A model generated the notes under the pieces. That model made no database searches. It was not told where the DNA came from and saw nothing but the letters and a program-made list of their open reading frames with translations. Below are positions 16,024 through 25,503 of a DNA stretch of 64,000 nucleotides, one piece after another. This DNA is from Dyella sp. C9 (lineage in GTDB: Bacteria; Pseudomonadota; Gammaproteobacteria; Xanthomonadales; Rhodanobacteraceae): the NCBI RefSeq assembly GCF_003332825.1, contig NZ_QIRF01000015.1:44163-108162 (forward strand). Reading direction: 5' to 3'. Position numbers and translations under genes: made by a program. Within the stretch, counting starts at the first letter, position 1, and the number at the start of each line of letters is the position of its first letter.

Positions 16024-19000
16024 ATGAAACGTATGTTGATCAACGCAACTCAGCGTGAAGAGTTGCGTGTGGCCATTGTCGATGGCCAGACCCTTTACGA
16101 TCTAGACATTGAAATCCCTTCCCGCGAACAGAAAAAGGCCAATATCTACAAGGGCCGCATCACTCGCGTCGAACCGTCGCTTGAAGCCTGTTTCGTCGAC
16201 TATGGCGCCGAGCGCCATGGCTTCCTGCCGCTGAAGGAAATCGCCCGCGAGTACTTCACTCCCGGGCTGGACCCCAACAAGGCCAACATCCGTGACCTCA
16301 TCAAGGAAGGTCACGAGGTGGTCGTGCAGGTGGAGAAGGAAGAGCGCGGCAACAAGGGTGCCGCCCTGACCACCTTCATCAGCCTTGCCGGCCGCTACAT
16401 GGTGCTGATGCCGAACAACCCGAAGGCGGGTGGCGTTTCGCGTCGCATCGAAGGCGAAGACCGCCAGGCGCTGAAGGAAGCGCTGGACCATCTCACCGTG
16501 CCCGACGACGTCGGCCTGATCGTGCGCACCGCCGGCCTCGGCCGCGACGCCGAAGAGCTGCAGTGGGATCTCGACTACCTGCTGCAGCTGTGGAAGGCCA
16601 TTTCCGGCGCGGCCCAGGCCCAGAAGGCCCCGTTCCTGATCTACCAGGAATCGAAGCTGTTCATCCGCGCCCTGCGCGACTACCTGCGTAGCGACATCGG
16701 CGAGATCCTCATCGACGAGGAATCGCTGTACAACGACGCACGGGAGTTCATGCAGCAGGTCATGCCGACGGCCCTGCGCAAGCTCAAGCTGTACCGCGAC
16801 GACACCCCGTTGTTCTCGCGCTACCAGATCGAGACCCAGATCGAGAGTGCGTTCGACCGCCAGGTCCGGCTGCCCTCCGGCGGCTCGATCGTGATCGACC
16901 AGACCGAAGCCCTCACCGCCATCGACATCAACTCGTCGAAGGCCACCAAGGGCAGCGACATCGAGGAAACGGCATTCAACACCAACCTCGAAGCCGCGGT
17001 CGAGATCGCCCGCCAGCTGCGCATCCGCGACGCCGGTGGCCTGATCGTGATCGACTTCATCGACATGGACAGCCCCAAGCACCAGCGCGAGGTGGAAGAA
17101 CGCCTCAAGGACGCACTAAAGCTGGACCGCGCCCGCGTGCAGGTTGGCCGCATCAGCCGCTTCGGCCTGCTGGAGATGTCACGCCAGCGCCTGCGTCCCA
17201 GCCTGGGCGAAGCCACCCAGATCGTCTGCCCGCGCTGCGAAGGCCACGGCCATATCCGCGGCGTGGAGTCGCTGGCTCTCTCGACGCTGCGACTGATCGA
17301 AGAGCACGCCATGAAGGACAACACCGGCCAGGTGCTGGTGCAGGCACCACCGAGCGTGGCCAACTTCATGCTCAACGAAAAGCGCGCCAGCGTGGTCGAG
17401 ATCGAGCTGCGCAACAAGGTCCATGTGGTGATCGTGGCCGACGACAAGCTCGAGACGCCGCACATCGAGATCCAGCGCATCCGTGAATCGGAGATGGGCG
17501 AGCACAGCAAGCCCAGCTACGAGCGTCTCACCGCGGTCGAAGCCACCCCGGTGCCCAAGATGGGCCAGACCCTGGGCAGCAGCGAACAGCCGGCCGTCAG
17601 CGGCATCGTGCCGTCCACACCTGCCCCGTTGCGCGAAGAAACCGCCCCGGCTCCGGTCGCGGCGGCCCCGTCGCAGCCCGCGCGCCAGCCCGCGGCCGCC
17701 CCGGCTCCGGCCGGTGGCGTGATCGCCCGCCTGGTCGGATGGTTCCGTGGCACCTCGGCTCCGGCCGCAACCCCGGCCCCGGTCGCCACCAAGCCCGAAC
17801 CGACCCAGGCCAGCAACGCCCGCGGCAACCGCCGCGACGAGCGCGGCCGCGGCAACCAGGCCAGCCAGGCGCAAGGCAACCGCCAGCAGCAGGCTCGCCG
17901 CGAACAGCCGCAGCAGCCCCAGAAGGGCCAGGGTCAGCAGCAGGCCAAGGGCAACCGCCAGCAGCAGCCTCGCGGCAGCGAGCAGGCTCAACAGCAGCCG
18001 CGCCAGCCGCAGCAGGCACAGGGCAGCAAGCCCCCGCAGGAAGCACGCCAGCCCCAGGCCAAGGGTGATGCCGCCCAGGCGCAGAACGAACAGCGCAAGC
18101 AGCAACAGCCGCGCCAAGAACAGGCGCCGCGCCAGCCACGCGCCGCACAGCCCCAGCCAAGCCAGGGCGCCGCAGGCGCGGCCGCACCGACCGTCGCCGC
18201 CCAGGCCACTGATCGCCCGGCAGCCGCTCCGCTCACCGACGCCGCCAAGGAAGCAGCAGTGACCGCCCCGGTAGTGACCGAGGCCAGGGCCGACACCGAG
18301 GCCGCCGCCGGCGCCACGCTGGAAGCCGAAGGTGGGCAGTCGCGCCGCCGCCGCGGACGTCGCGGCGGTCGCCGTCGCCGTCGCCATGAGGACGCCGCAC
18401 TGGCCAATGCCTCTGGCCACGACGAGGCTGCAGACGATATCGACCTCGATGACGAGGATCGCAGCGTGGCAGTCGCCGCAGAGACGGAAACCGCCACGCC
18501 GGTCGCCACCACGCCAGGTGCCGCCGTCACGGCAGCAACTGCGGCCTTCGCTAGCGAGACCGTCATCGCGCAGGTGCAGGAGACGGCACCGGCAATCGCA
18601 CCGATCGAAACTGCGCCTGTTGCCAACCCGGTCCCCGAGACCGTGATCAGTGCCGTGGCTCCGTCCTCGTTCAACCTGCCGACGCTGCCGCCGATCCCGG
18701 TCAAGCCCGAGCCGGAAGACGCGCCTGAGGTGGTGAAGATCGAAGCCACGGCGTTCGTCGCGGAGGAGATCGTCGCCACCCCGGTGGCCCCCTCGATCGA
18801 AGTCGCCGCCGAAAACCCGGTCGTGACCACCGACGTGGAGGCCTCCGCCACTCACGCCCACGAAGTCCAGGCCCCCGCTGCCGAAACGCCGCCCCCCGAG
18901 CCCGCCGCCAGCACCTCGCTCGATTTCCATGCACCGGTTGAAACGACCACGCATATCGAATCACCGGTGACGATCGCTACGGCGGAAACCGTGACGACCA

Positions 19001-19191
19001 CCGTTGCCCCGACAAGCGAGCCCGCCACGCCAGTGGCTCCCGCTGAGCCGGTGACCGAGCAGCCAGTGACTCCCCGCCAGGGTGACCTGCTGGCCGGCGC
19101 AGCCCGCGAAGCCGCACCCGAGCCGACGGCCGTCGAGCCCTCCGCCGAGGAGCACGCGGAACACCTGAAGAAGGATGCCTCGCACGGCTGA
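16024..19191 (+). CDS. rne: Ribonuclease E
   Basis: The endonuclease that starts mRNA decay and processes rRNA and tRNA; it is also the scaffold of the RNA degradosome. The 1055-residue protein begins [10 protein letters not shown], and an S1 domain (about 35-120) follows. The DNase I-like catalytic region holds the two metal-binding Asp residues, in [12 protein letters not shown] and IVIDFIDMD. The zinc-link is CPRC in [11 protein letters not shown] near residue 400. Beyond about 500 the protein is low in complexity. A Gln/Arg-rich block (about 590-760) is followed by an Arg cluster ([14 protein letters not shown]) and a long Ala/Pro/Val/Thr-rich acidic tail. That half should be disordered and bind RNA and partner proteins. 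Confidence 0.97.
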   Translation: MKRMLINATQREELRVAIVDGQTLYDLDIEIPSREQKKANIYKGRITRVEPSLEACFVDYGAERHGFLPLKEIAREYFTPGLDPNKANIRDLIKEGHEVVVQVEKEERGNKGAALTTFISLAGRYMVLMPNNPKAGGVSRRIEGEDRQALKEALDHLTVPDDVGLIVRTAGLGRDAEELQWDLDYLLQLWKAISGAAQAQKAPFLIYQESKLFIRALRDYLRSDIGEILIDEESLYNDAREFMQQVMPTALRKLKLYRDDTPLFSRYQIETQIESAFDRQVRLPSGGSIVIDQTEALTAIDINSSKATKGSDIEETAFNTNLEAAVEIARQLRIRDAGGLIVIDFIDMDSPKHQREVEERLKDALKLDRARVQVGRISRFGLLEMSRQRLRPSLGEATQIVCPRCEGHGHIRGVESLALSTLRLIEEHAMKDNTGQVLVQAPPSVANFMLNEKRASVVEIELRNKVHVVIVADDKLETPHIEIQRIRESEMGEHSKPSYERLTAVEATPVPKMGQTLGSSEQPAVSGIVPSTPAPLREETAPAPVAAAPSQPARQPAAAPAPAGGVIARLVGWFRGTSAPAATPAPVATKPEPTQASNARGNRRDERGRGNQASQAQGNRQQQARREQPQQPQKGQGQQQAKGNRQQQPRGSEQAQQQPRQPQQAQGSKPPQEARQPQAKGDAAQAQNEQRKQQQPRQEQAPRQPRAAQPQPSQGAAGAAAPTVAAQATDRPAAAPLTDAAKEAAVTAPVVTEARADTEAAAGATLEAEGGQSRRRRGRRGGRRRRRHEDAALANASGHDEAADDIDLDDEDRSVAVAAETETATPVATTPGAAVTAATAAFASETVIAQVQETAPAIAPIETAPVANPVPETVISAVAPSSFNLPTLPPIPVKPEPEDAPEVVKIEATAFVAEEIVATPVAPSIEVAAENPVVTTDVEASATHAHEVQAPAAETPPPEPAASTSLDFHAPVETTTHIESPVTIATAETVTTTVAPTSEPATPVAPAEPVTEQPVTPRQGDLLAGAAREAAPEPTAVEPSAEEHAEHLKKDASHG

Positions 19192-19205
19192 TCGCCGTGC
19201 GTCGC

Positions 19206-19243
19206 ACACAAAAAAGCCGGACCAAGGTCCGGCTTTTTTGTGT
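19206..19243. terminator. Bidirectional terminator between rne and the GacA-like gene
   Basis: Perfect 18-base arms, ACACAAAAAAGCCGGACC and its complement, are separated by AA. The A6 and T6 tracts flank an eight-base GC-rich stem, so it should end both rne (plus) and the convergent regulator gene (minus). Confidence 0.95.
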
Positions 19244-19262
19244 CTTCAGGCCAGGCGTGGAC

Positions 19263-19916
19263 TCAATTGCCGACCTGGTTGTTATGGGTGTCCAATAACC
19301 CGTGGATGGTCATCAGGTGAGCCAGGCTGATCACGTGGTCCACCTGCAGCTTCTCCATCAACCGCTGCTTGTAGGTGGAGACCGTTTTCGGACTCAGGTT
19401 GAGCTGCTCGCCGATCGTGGTGAGCGCCTTGCCGCGCACCAGCATCATGGCCACCTCAAGCTCGCGGCTGGACAGTGCGTCAAACGGCGAACCTTCACCG
19501 TCGAGGGTCGCCAGCGCCAGCTGCTGCGCCACCGACGGCGCGAGATAGCGTCGACCGAAAGCCACCTGTCGCACTGCGTCCAGCAACTCCTCCGCGGTAC
19601 AGCCCTTGGTGAGATAACCCAGTGCACCGGCATCGAGCAGTCGCTTGGGAAACCGCGCATCGTCCACCACCGTCACGATGATGACGTGGGTAGGCAGCTT
19701 GGAGCGCGACACCCGCTCCGTCAGCTCGATACCGCTCATGCCGGGCATATGCACATCGACCAGGGCAATGTCCGGCGTTCGCGCGCGTATGAGTCGCAGT
19801 CCCTCTTCGGCAGTACCTGCCTCACCGCTGATCTGCATGTCTGGCTGCTGCTGCAGGATCATCCTGAATCCCGTACGCACCAGCTCGTGGTCGTCAATCA
19901 AAACCACCTTGATCAC
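19263..19916 (-). CDS. GacA/UvrY-like response regulator (receiver plus LuxR-type HTH)
   Basis: A 217-residue response regulator. The receiver domain (1-120) has the acidic pocket Asp8/Asp9, phospho-acceptor Asp54 (ALVDVHMPG) and Lys in GYLTKG. A LuxR-type helix-turn-helix (about 150-210) includes LSSRELEVAMML and LNLSPKTVSTYKQRL. Overall it is close to GacA/UvrY, which with BarA/GacS drives transcription of CsrA-sequestering small RNAs. No sensor kinase is adjacent, as is usual for this regulator. GTG start with AGGAGGG eight bases upstream. Whether it is the true GacA orthologue is inference from similarity. Confidence 0.85.
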   Translation of the reverse strand: MIKVVLIDDHELVRTGFRMILQQQPDMQISGEAGTAEEGLRLIRARTPDIALVDVHMPGMSGIELTERVSRSKLPTHVIIVTVVDDARFPKRLLDAGALGYLTKGCTAEELLDAVRQVAFGRRYLAPSVAQQLALATLDGEGSPFDALSSRELEVAMMLVRGKALTTIGEQLNLSPKTVSTYKQRLMEKLQVDHVISLAHLMTIHGLLDTHNNQVGN

Positions 19917-20067
19917 CAGTTACCCTCCTTGGGTTGATTCGGCGAACATAGGCCTCGATACGGCTTTATGCAAGCATTCGGGGAGGCGCTTAGCCGTGCT
20001 ATCCACGCCCACTTACGCGGTGATCTGTAGTTTTCCTACAGCACAACGGCAAGGGCTCGCCTAGCCG

Positions 20068-20310
20068 CTACTCCACACCTGTCGACCAATTTCTGAGGCC
20101 TGCCGCGTCCAGGTCAAAATCTTCCACGATCACGGTCAATGCACGGCCCGATTCGTCCAGCCAGCGCTGCTCTCCGGTGCGCCGCTCGACGCCACGGATG
20201 GCGATGCCATGAACGAAACTCTCACCCGTGCAGGTGCCAACGACATAGCCTTCGGGCAACTCCGCAGCAACCCGATCGCCATACGGCCCAAGAAACCTGA
20301 CTGCGCTCAT
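20068..20310 (-). CDS. Small hypothetical protein
   Basis: An 80-residue soluble protein with no recognised domain. It is rich in beta-prone segments (VRFLGPYGDRVAAELPEGYVVGTC and VIVEDFDLD) and would be cytosolic. ATG at 20310 is preceded by GGAG at good spacing; GTG at 20316 is an alternative start. It lies alone between the GacA-like gene and the tRNA-Leu gene. I cannot name a function. The good ribosome-binding site and ordinary codon usage support it as real. Confidence 0.6.
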   Translation of the reverse strand: MSAVRFLGPYGDRVAAELPEGYVVGTCTGESFVHGIAIRGVERRTGEQRWLDESGRALTVIVEDFDLDAAGLRNWSTGVE

Positions 20311-20550
20311 CGTCACTCCATGGTGAAAGCCGGGATGCCACCCCGGCGTGGCCTACTGCCGTATCGCTCACGGCCCAAACCAGCCGGGCCCAGCACGTCA
20401 CCTGACACAGATGCCTGGCCCAACCCTCGAGAGCGCAGACTGCCAGATCGTCCGTATCCAAGGAGTCAGCATCAGATCCCATGCACGATTACCCAGCAGC
20501 ACCAAATCGGCCGCGCATCGCAGCGTGCTAGGATGCGCAGCCATCACATG

Positions 20551-20637
20551 GCCCGGATGGCGAAACTGGTAGACGCAAGGGACTTAAAATCCCTCAGCCG
20601 AAAGGCTATGCGGGTTCGATCCCCGCTCCGGGCACCA
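20551..20637 (+). tRNA. tRNA-Leu (anticodon TAA)
   Basis: Eighty-seven bases including an encoded CCA. The acceptor stem GCCCGGA pairs with TCCGGGC. The anticodon loop CTTAAAA carries TAA, which reads UUA. A long variable arm (CAGCCGAAAGGCT), typical of class II tRNA-Leu, is present, and the T loop is GGTTCGATCCC. Confidence 0.96.
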
Positions 20638-20909
20638 GCTTTTGACGGCACTACCGCTCAGAATGTGCTGGCCTGCAATCGGGACACCGATTCGCCACGG
20701 ATCCGACCCTCGCCAGCAAAGTCGATCACCGAATGCATCGACTTGCCAGCTTCCTATCCTTGAAGCAATTCCCGTAACTAGCCATGGGCAGGCTCGCCAT
20801 GACCTGATCAGCTCGATCACCGGCAAACGCGCTTGCAGTGCGCGCAGCTCTCGCGCGCTCTCGCCCGCAGACAGGAACACAGTTCACCGCACCCAATGTC
20901 GGCCAAGAA
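20638..20909. other. Intergenic stretch between tRNA-Leu and tRNA-Cys
   Basis: About 270 bases (306 up to the tRNA-Cys gene). I see no convincing gene here and no terminator for tRNA-Leu. The short open frames lack ribosome-binding sites and family resemblance. It is not obviously a tRNA-integrated element, because no direct repeat of the tRNA 3' end is visible. Confidence 0.5.
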
Positions 20910-20932
20910 AAAAGCGCCCATAGGGCGCTTTT
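20910..20932 (-). terminator. Terminator of tRNA-Cys
   Basis: Arms AAAAGCGCCC and GGGCGCTTTT enclose the loop ATA. On the minus strand a run of six T follows the stem, directly after the tRNA-Cys 3' end. Confidence 0.85.
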
Positions 20933-20943
20933 CAAGAATGCGA

Positions 20944-21017
20944 TGGAGGCCTGGGTCGGAATCGAACCGGCGTACACGGCTTTGCAGGCCGCTGCATGAC
21001 CACTCTGCCACCAGGCC
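20944..21017 (-). tRNA. tRNA-Cys (anticodon GCA)
   Basis: Seventy-four bases on the minus strand including CCA. The acceptor stem GGCCTGG pairs with CCAGGCC. The anticodon GCA lies in the loop CCTGCAAAG, and the T arm holds GGTTCGAATCC. Confidence 0.96.
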
Positions 21018-21068
21018 ATCGCGGACGAATCGTAACCCGAAAACGGGACACCTTCCGTCTAAAACAAC

Positions 21069-21092
21069 AAAACCTCGGAATGCCGAGGTTTT
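21069..21092 (-). terminator. Terminator-like hairpin between tRNA-Gly and tRNA-Cys
   Basis: Perfect ten-base arms AAAACCTCGG and CCGAGGTTTT enclose a four-base loop, and a T-rich stretch follows on the minus strand. It could end the tRNA-Gly transcript or act in tRNA processing between the two genes. Confidence 0.75.
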
Positions 21093-21101
21093 GCCAAAAA
21101 C

Positions 21102-21177
<76 letters not shown>

Positions 21178-21430
21178 ATCGGAGTCAGAAATCATATCAG
21201 AACATCTGGTTTTGTGAAGAGCCTGAAGTGAAATTTTTCATCCGGCCGGCCCCCCCCTGCGCCCCGGGACCCGATGCCGCAGGGCCCCGACTGGGTTCAC
21301 GGAGCCGTCGCAGCCGCTGGCTTATCTCGACTGCACGAGTTTTTGGCAACAGTCCGTTCGCGTTGCAACGACTGGTGCCGAAGGGGAAACAGCCTCATCT
21401 TGGCGCCAGTCCACTTTCAAGGAGTGCAGC

Positions 21431-22132
21431 ATGATCGAACGTCGACCGTTCAACTCGCTGGGCGGAGCCAATCATGGGTGGCTCGACGCCAAGCATCATT
21501 TCTCCTTCGCGAACTACTACGACGGCGCCCGCATGGGCTGGGGCGCACTGCGCGTGTGGAACGACGACACGATTGCGCCGCAGACGGGCTTTCCGCCGCA
21601 TCCGCATGGCGACATGGAGATCATCACGTACGTGCGCGAAGGCGCGATCACCCACCAGGACAACCTCGGCAACAAAGGCCGCACGGTAGCGGGTGACGTG
21701 CAGGTGATGAGCGCAGGCACTGGCATCACCCATGCCGAATACAACCTCGAGCCGGGTACCACCCGCATTTTCCAGATCTGGATCATTCCCGATCAGCAGG
21801 GCAGCCCGCCGTCATGGGGCACCAAGCCGTTCCCGGTAGGCGACCGCTCGGGCCGCTTCGTGGCGCTGGCCAGCGGCTTCAAGGAGGACACCGACGCCCT
21901 GCCCTTGCGCACCGATGCACGCGTGCTTGGCGCCACCCTCAAGCAGGGCGAGACGGCCGAGTACACGTTCGGCCCGAATCGCTTCGCTTATCTGGTGCCC
22001 TCCAAGGGCAAGATCGAGGTCAATGGCGTGGAGCTGGATACACGCGACGGCGCAGCCATCCGCAACGAGGCCAAGATCGCCGTAAAGGCGCTCGAAGACG
22101 CCGAACTGGTGCTGGTCGACGCCTCGCCCTGA
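21431..22132 (+). CDS. Pirin family protein (YhhW-like, bicupin)
   Basis: A 233-residue cytosolic bicupin. The N-terminal cupin has the metal-binding set HPHGDMEIITYV, then HQD and the Glu/His of ITHAEYN, which bind one Fe or Ni ion. The C-terminal cupin lacks metal ligands, as in E. coli YhhW. Members of this family have quercetin 2,3-dioxygenase activity in vitro, but their physiological role is unsettled. The sequence AAGGAG lies upstream of the ATG. An unrelated metallo-hydrolase gene follows. Confidence 0.93.
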   Translation: MIERRPFNSLGGANHGWLDAKHHFSFANYYDGARMGWGALRVWNDDTIAPQTGFPPHPHGDMEIITYVREGAITHQDNLGNKGRTVAGDVQVMSAGTGITHAEYNLEPGTTRIFQIWIIPDQQGSPPSWGTKPFPVGDRSGRFVALASGFKEDTDALPLRTDARVLGATLKQGETAEYTFGPNRFAYLVPSKGKIEVNGVELDTRDGAAIRNEAKIAVKALEDAELVLVDASP

Positions 22133-22150
22133 CGCAGGCACGGGGCGGCG

Positions 22151-22166
22151 GGTGGCACGTGCCACC
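22151..22166. repeat. Perfect 16-bp palindrome after the pirin gene
   Basis: The sequence GGTGGCACGTGCCACC is its own reverse complement. GC-rich flanks could extend it with one bulge. It lies 18 bases after the pirin stop and 80 bases before the next start. It may be a hairpin or a protein-binding site; nothing decides between these. Confidence 0.6.
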
Positions 22167-22246
22167 GCCGACCGACCAAGGTGGGGATGCCCTGCCATGC
22201 ACCGGCTTGCTACGCTCCACGGGTTACCCCAGGCGCGAGATCGGGC

Positions 22247-23194
22247 ATGAGCCACGGCATCCACACCATCGACACAGGCTTTGTCAGGCCGCGTTTCGAC
22301 GCCGCCTATCTGCTGATCGAGAACGGCAGGGCCGCGTTCATCGATTGCGGCACGAATCATTCCGTGCCGCGCATGCTCGAGGCGCTGCACGCCCATGGAC
22401 TCACACCCGTCGACGTCGACTGGCTGATCCTCACCCATGTGCATCTTGATCATGCCGGTGGCGCAGGCAAGCTGATGGCGCAACTGCCGAACGCGAAGCT
22501 GGTGGTTCATCCGCGCGGCGCGCGCCACATGATCGATCCCAGCCAGCTGTGGGCGGGGGCCTCAGCCGTGTACGGCGAGGCGGTGATGGAAAGCACCTAT
22601 GGCAGGCTGCAACCGGTTCCCGCCGAGCGGGTGATCGAGGCACCCGATGGCCACGTGGTCGATCTCGCCGGGCGTGTCCTGCGCTGCATCGACACCCCCG
22701 GCCATGCACGGCATCACATGAGCATCCATGATGCGCGTGAGCAGGTGTGCTTCACTGGCGACACGTTCGGCCTGTCCTATCGCGAATTCGATACGGCGAA
22801 AGGCGCATTCATCCTGCCGACGACCACACCGGTGCAGTTCGATCCCGAGGCCTTGCATGCTTCCATCAACCGGCTGGTCGCGCTCAAGCCCAGAGCCATG
22901 TATCTCACCCACTTCGATCATGTCGACGAGGTGGAAAAACTGGCGGGCGAGCTGCACGAGCAGATCGATGCCATGGTCGAGATCGCACGGACGGCACAGC
23001 GGCTGCACGCCCAGCCCGAAGCGCGCCATGACGCCATGAAGCAGGCCCTGGCGCAGCTCTATCTATTGCGGGCGCGTGCGCATGGATGGCTGGGCAGCGA
23101 AGAACGCCTGCACGAATACCTGGGCATGGACATCGAACTCAACGCCCAGGGCCTGGGTGTGTGGCTGGACAGCACACGGAAACGTGCGCCGTAG
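22247..23194 (+). CDS. Metallo-beta-lactamase-fold hydrolase
   Basis: A 315-residue metallo-beta-lactamase-fold protein. The metal-binding motif THVHLDHAGG is followed by further ligands in DTPGHARHH (His), TGDTFG (Asp) and LTHFDHVD (His), so two metal sites look complete. The C-terminal 70 residues are helical. Fold members include glyoxalase II, lactonases and arylsulfatases, and I cannot assign a substrate. No signal peptide is present, so it is cytosolic. ATG at 22247 is chosen because residues upstream lack family resemblance. It is convergent with the tetR gene, with six bases between the stop codons. Confidence 0.87.
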   Translation: MSHGIHTIDTGFVRPRFDAAYLLIENGRAAFIDCGTNHSVPRMLEALHAHGLTPVDVDWLILTHVHLDHAGGAGKLMAQLPNAKLVVHPRGARHMIDPSQLWAGASAVYGEAVMESTYGRLQPVPAERVIEAPDGHVVDLAGRVLRCIDTPGHARHHMSIHDAREQVCFTGDTFGLSYREFDTAKGAFILPTTTPVQFDPEALHASINRLVALKPRAMYLTHFDHVDEVEKLAGELHEQIDAMVEIARTAQRLHAQPEARHDAMKQALAQLYLLRARAHGWLGSEERLHEYLGMDIELNAQGLGVWLDSTRKRAP

Positions 23195-23200
23195 CGGCGT

Positions 23201-23812
23201 TCAACGCAGCGTAGCGTCAATCAGCTGATTGGCCACCTCGACCAGCGACCGGGCAGGCCCTCCCGGCCCGAACAACTGACCCGAGGCATAAGTGCCCTCC
23301 AGCAAAAGCAGCAGGCCATCGGCCAGCAACTCCGGTTGTTTCGCGCCCATCGCTGCCGACATGGCAGCCAGCCGCGAACGCAAAGCACTCTTGTGCTGCA
23401 GGGCGACCTCGCGTGCAGGGTGATCGTCACCAGGATATTCGACCACCGCATTGGTGAGCCCGCAGCCGCGATAGTCTGCCTGTGTGGCGCGATGGACCAA
23501 GCCTTCGAAGTAGGCCATCAACTGCGCGCGCGCATCGCCCGGGTGCGCCGCCGCACCGGCGTCGAACACGTTCCAGAACGCCACTTCGTAGTCACGCAGG
23601 TACTCCGCGGCCAGTTCGTCCTTGGAGGCGTAGCTGCGGTAGAGACTGGGCTTGGTGACTCCGGCACGACTGACGATCTCCTCCACCCCGATCGCGCGAA
23701 TGCCCTCGCGATAGAACAATTCATGCGCCGTGCGACGGATGCGCTCGGCGGCCTTGGGCTTGCTTTCGGACGTATCGGTGGACTCGATCGGACGGTGGCG
23801 TTTGGTGGACAT
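23201..23812 (-). CDS. TetR-family regulator, probable repressor of the divergent MFS gene
   Basis: A 203-residue TetR-type repressor. The N-terminal helix-turn-helix (about 22-68) includes ELFYREGIRAIGVEEIV and AGVTKPSLYRSYASKDEL. The C-terminal helical domain should bind a small ligand. It is transcribed divergently from an MFS transporter gene. The 71 bases between them hold two exact inverted copies of a 15-base operator. The common arrangement is that the repressor shuts both promoters until the exported compound binds it. The ligand is unknown. Confidence 0.9.
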   Translation of the reverse strand: MSTKRHRPIESTDTSESKPKAAERIRRTAHELFYREGIRAIGVEEIVSRAGVTKPSLYRSYASKDELAAEYLRDYEVAFWNVFDAGAAAHPGDARAQLMAYFEGLVHRATQADYRGCGLTNAVVEYPGDDHPAREVALQHKSALRSRLAAMSAAMGAKQPELLADGLLLLLEGTYASGQLFGPGGPARSLVEVANQLIDATLR

Positions 23813-23826
23813 GGCACAAGGGACTA

Positions 23827-23883
23827 TTGACGATGTTACCGATCGGTACGTAAGATCCGGCCAGACCCGTACCGATCGGTAAC
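23827..23883 (+). promoter_or_regulatory. MFS promoter with two inverted TetR operator copies
   Basis: Site 1 is GTTACCGATCGGTAC (23835-23849) and site 2 is its exact reverse complement (23869-23883). Each contains the palindrome ACCGATCGGT, and their centres are 34 bases apart. A promoter fits around site 1: -35 TTGACG (23827-23832), an 18-base spacer, and -10 TAAGAT (23851-23856). Site 1 thus fills the spacer. Site 2 covers the expected start region and directly abuts the ATG of the transporter. Confidence 0.85.
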
Positions 23884-25161
23884 ATGACTATACTGCGCAC
23901 CCGTCCGTTCGGCCAGAAGTACGCGTTTGTCGTGGCCGGCATGATCTTTCTCGCCCTGCTCGCTGCCGCCGGCGTGCGCGCGGCACCGGGTGTATTGATC
24001 GTGCCACTGGGGAAGGCCTTCGGCTGGAGCCGGGACACCATCTCGCTGTCGGCCGCGCTGGGTATCTTCCTCTACGGCATGGTGGGCCCGTTCGCAGCGG
24101 CCTTGATGCAGGCGATCGGCATCCGCCGCACCTTGATCGGCGCACTGGCGCTGATGGCCGTATCCATCGCCTCCAGCGCCTGGATGACCCAGCCGTGGCA
24201 ACTGTTGCTGAGCTGGGGCGTGTTTTCCGGCATCGGCTCGGGCTGCGTGGCGATCGTGCTGGGTGCCACGGTGGTGAATCGATGGTTCGTCACCCATCGC
24301 GGGCTGGTGATGGGACTACTCACGGCCAGCACCGCCACCGGCACCCTGGCTTTTCTGCCGGCACTGGCGGCAATTGCCGAATACGGCGGCTGGCGCCCGG
24401 TGGTGTGGACGGTGGCCGCCGGCTGCGCATTGCTGATTCCACTCGCATGGTGGCTGCTGCCCGAACGACCCGCCGATATCGGCCTGCGTCCCTATGGTGC
24501 AACCGAGGCGGAAACCGCCGAGCCACCTCGGCGCAACCTGCTGGCCATCGCGCTGGGTTCGCTGGCGACGGCCTCGCGCCAACGCACGTTCTGGCTGCTG
24601 TTCGCGACCTTCTTCATCTGCGGCTTCACCACCAACGGACTGATCGGCACGCACTTCATCGCGATGTGCGGCGACCATGGCATTCCACAGGTGCGTGCCG
24701 CCGGCCTGCTAGCCATGATGGGCGCGTTTGACCTGGTGGGTACCACGCTGTCGGGCTGGCTTACCGACCGCTACGACCCTCGCAAGCTGCTGTTCGTCTA
24801 TTACAGCCTGCGCGGACTCTCGCTGATCTGGCTGCCCTACTCGGACTTCTCGCTCACCAGCCTGTCACTGTTTGGCGTGTTCTACGGGCTGGACTGGATC
24901 GCCACGGTGCCACCTACCCTGCGCCTGGCGACGGAGGCCTTCGGCGACCGCGACGCGCCCGTGGTGTTTGGATGGGTGGCCGCAGGGCACCAGATCGGTG
25001 CGGCCAGTGCGGCCTTCCTGGCCGGCGCGTTGCGTACGCAGGGCGGCAGCTATCTCGAACCATTCGTGGTCGCCGGCGCCACGGCTGTGGTGGCCGGCAC
25101 GCTGGCCCTGATGATTCAGCGCGACACACACACGCTGCAGCCGGCGCTCGCTGCTGACTGA
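23884..25161 (+). CDS. MFS transporter, probable efflux or carboxylate carrier
   Basis: A 425-residue major facilitator protein with about twelve membrane segments. The N-terminal RPFGQKYAFVVAGMIFLALLA and the loop GWLTDRYDPRKL, an MFS motif-A-like sequence between segments 8 and 9, fit the monocarboxylate/oxalate-formate subgroup. The substrate is unknown. The ATG is directly next to the second operator and has no ribosome-binding site. Either the transcript is almost leaderless or a later start is used. The TetR regulator gene is divergent. The stop is one base from the end of the convergent csaA gene. Confidence 0.88.
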   Translation: MTILRTRPFGQKYAFVVAGMIFLALLAAAGVRAAPGVLIVPLGKAFGWSRDTISLSAALGIFLYGMVGPFAAALMQAIGIRRTLIGALALMAVSIASSAWMTQPWQLLLSWGVFSGIGSGCVAIVLGATVVNRWFVTHRGLVMGLLTASTATGTLAFLPALAAIAEYGGWRPVVWTVAAGCALLIPLAWWLLPERPADIGLRPYGATEAETAEPPRRNLLAIALGSLATASRQRTFWLLFATFFICGFTTNGLIGTHFIAMCGDHGIPQVRAAGLLAMMGAFDLVGTTLSGWLTDRYDPRKLLFVYYSLRGLSLIWLPYSDFSLTSLSLFGVFYGLDWIATVPPTLRLATEAFGDRDAPVVFGWVAAGHQIGAASAAFLAGALRTQGGSYLEPFVVAGATAVVAGTLALMIQRDTHTLQPALAAD

Positions 25162-25503
25162 TCAGGCCAATCGTGTACCGTTCGGCACGGTTCGCTCGAC
25201 AGCCGTGAGCACCACTCCCTCTTCCGTGGGAAATCCGGTCAGCAGGAATTGCGAGAGGAACGGACCGATCTGTTTCTCCGGGAAATTGATCACACCGACG
25301 ATCTGCCTGCCGAGCAAGTCGTCAGCGTCATACAGGCTGGCGATTTGCGCACTGGTCTTCTTCTCTCCGTAAGGACCGAAGTCCGCCCACACCTTCCAGG
25401 CCGGCTTGCGCGCCTCTGGAAACGCCTCGACACGCGTCACCGTCCCGGCCACGATCAGCACCTTCTCGAAATCGGCCCAACTGATCTTGCTGCTCTCACT
25501 CAT
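25162..25503 (-). CDS. csaA: CsaA-like tRNA-binding-domain protein
   Basis: A 113-residue single-domain protein of the CsaA/Trbp111 type, an OB-fold domain that binds tRNA structure. CsaA has been described as an export chaperone in Bacillus. Typical motifs are present: VGT-like [39 protein letters not shown] and the C-terminal VPNGTRLA. The ATG at 25503 overlaps the stop of the upstream oxidoreductase gene (ATGA), so the two are translated together. The pairing with an amine oxidoreductase is not one I know. Confidence 0.9.
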   Translation of the reverse strand: MSESSKISWADFEKVLIVAGTVTRVEAFPEARKPAWKVWADFGPYGEKKTSAQIASLYDADDLLGRQIVGVINFPEKQIGPFLSQFLLTGFPTEEGVVLTAVERTVPNGTRLA

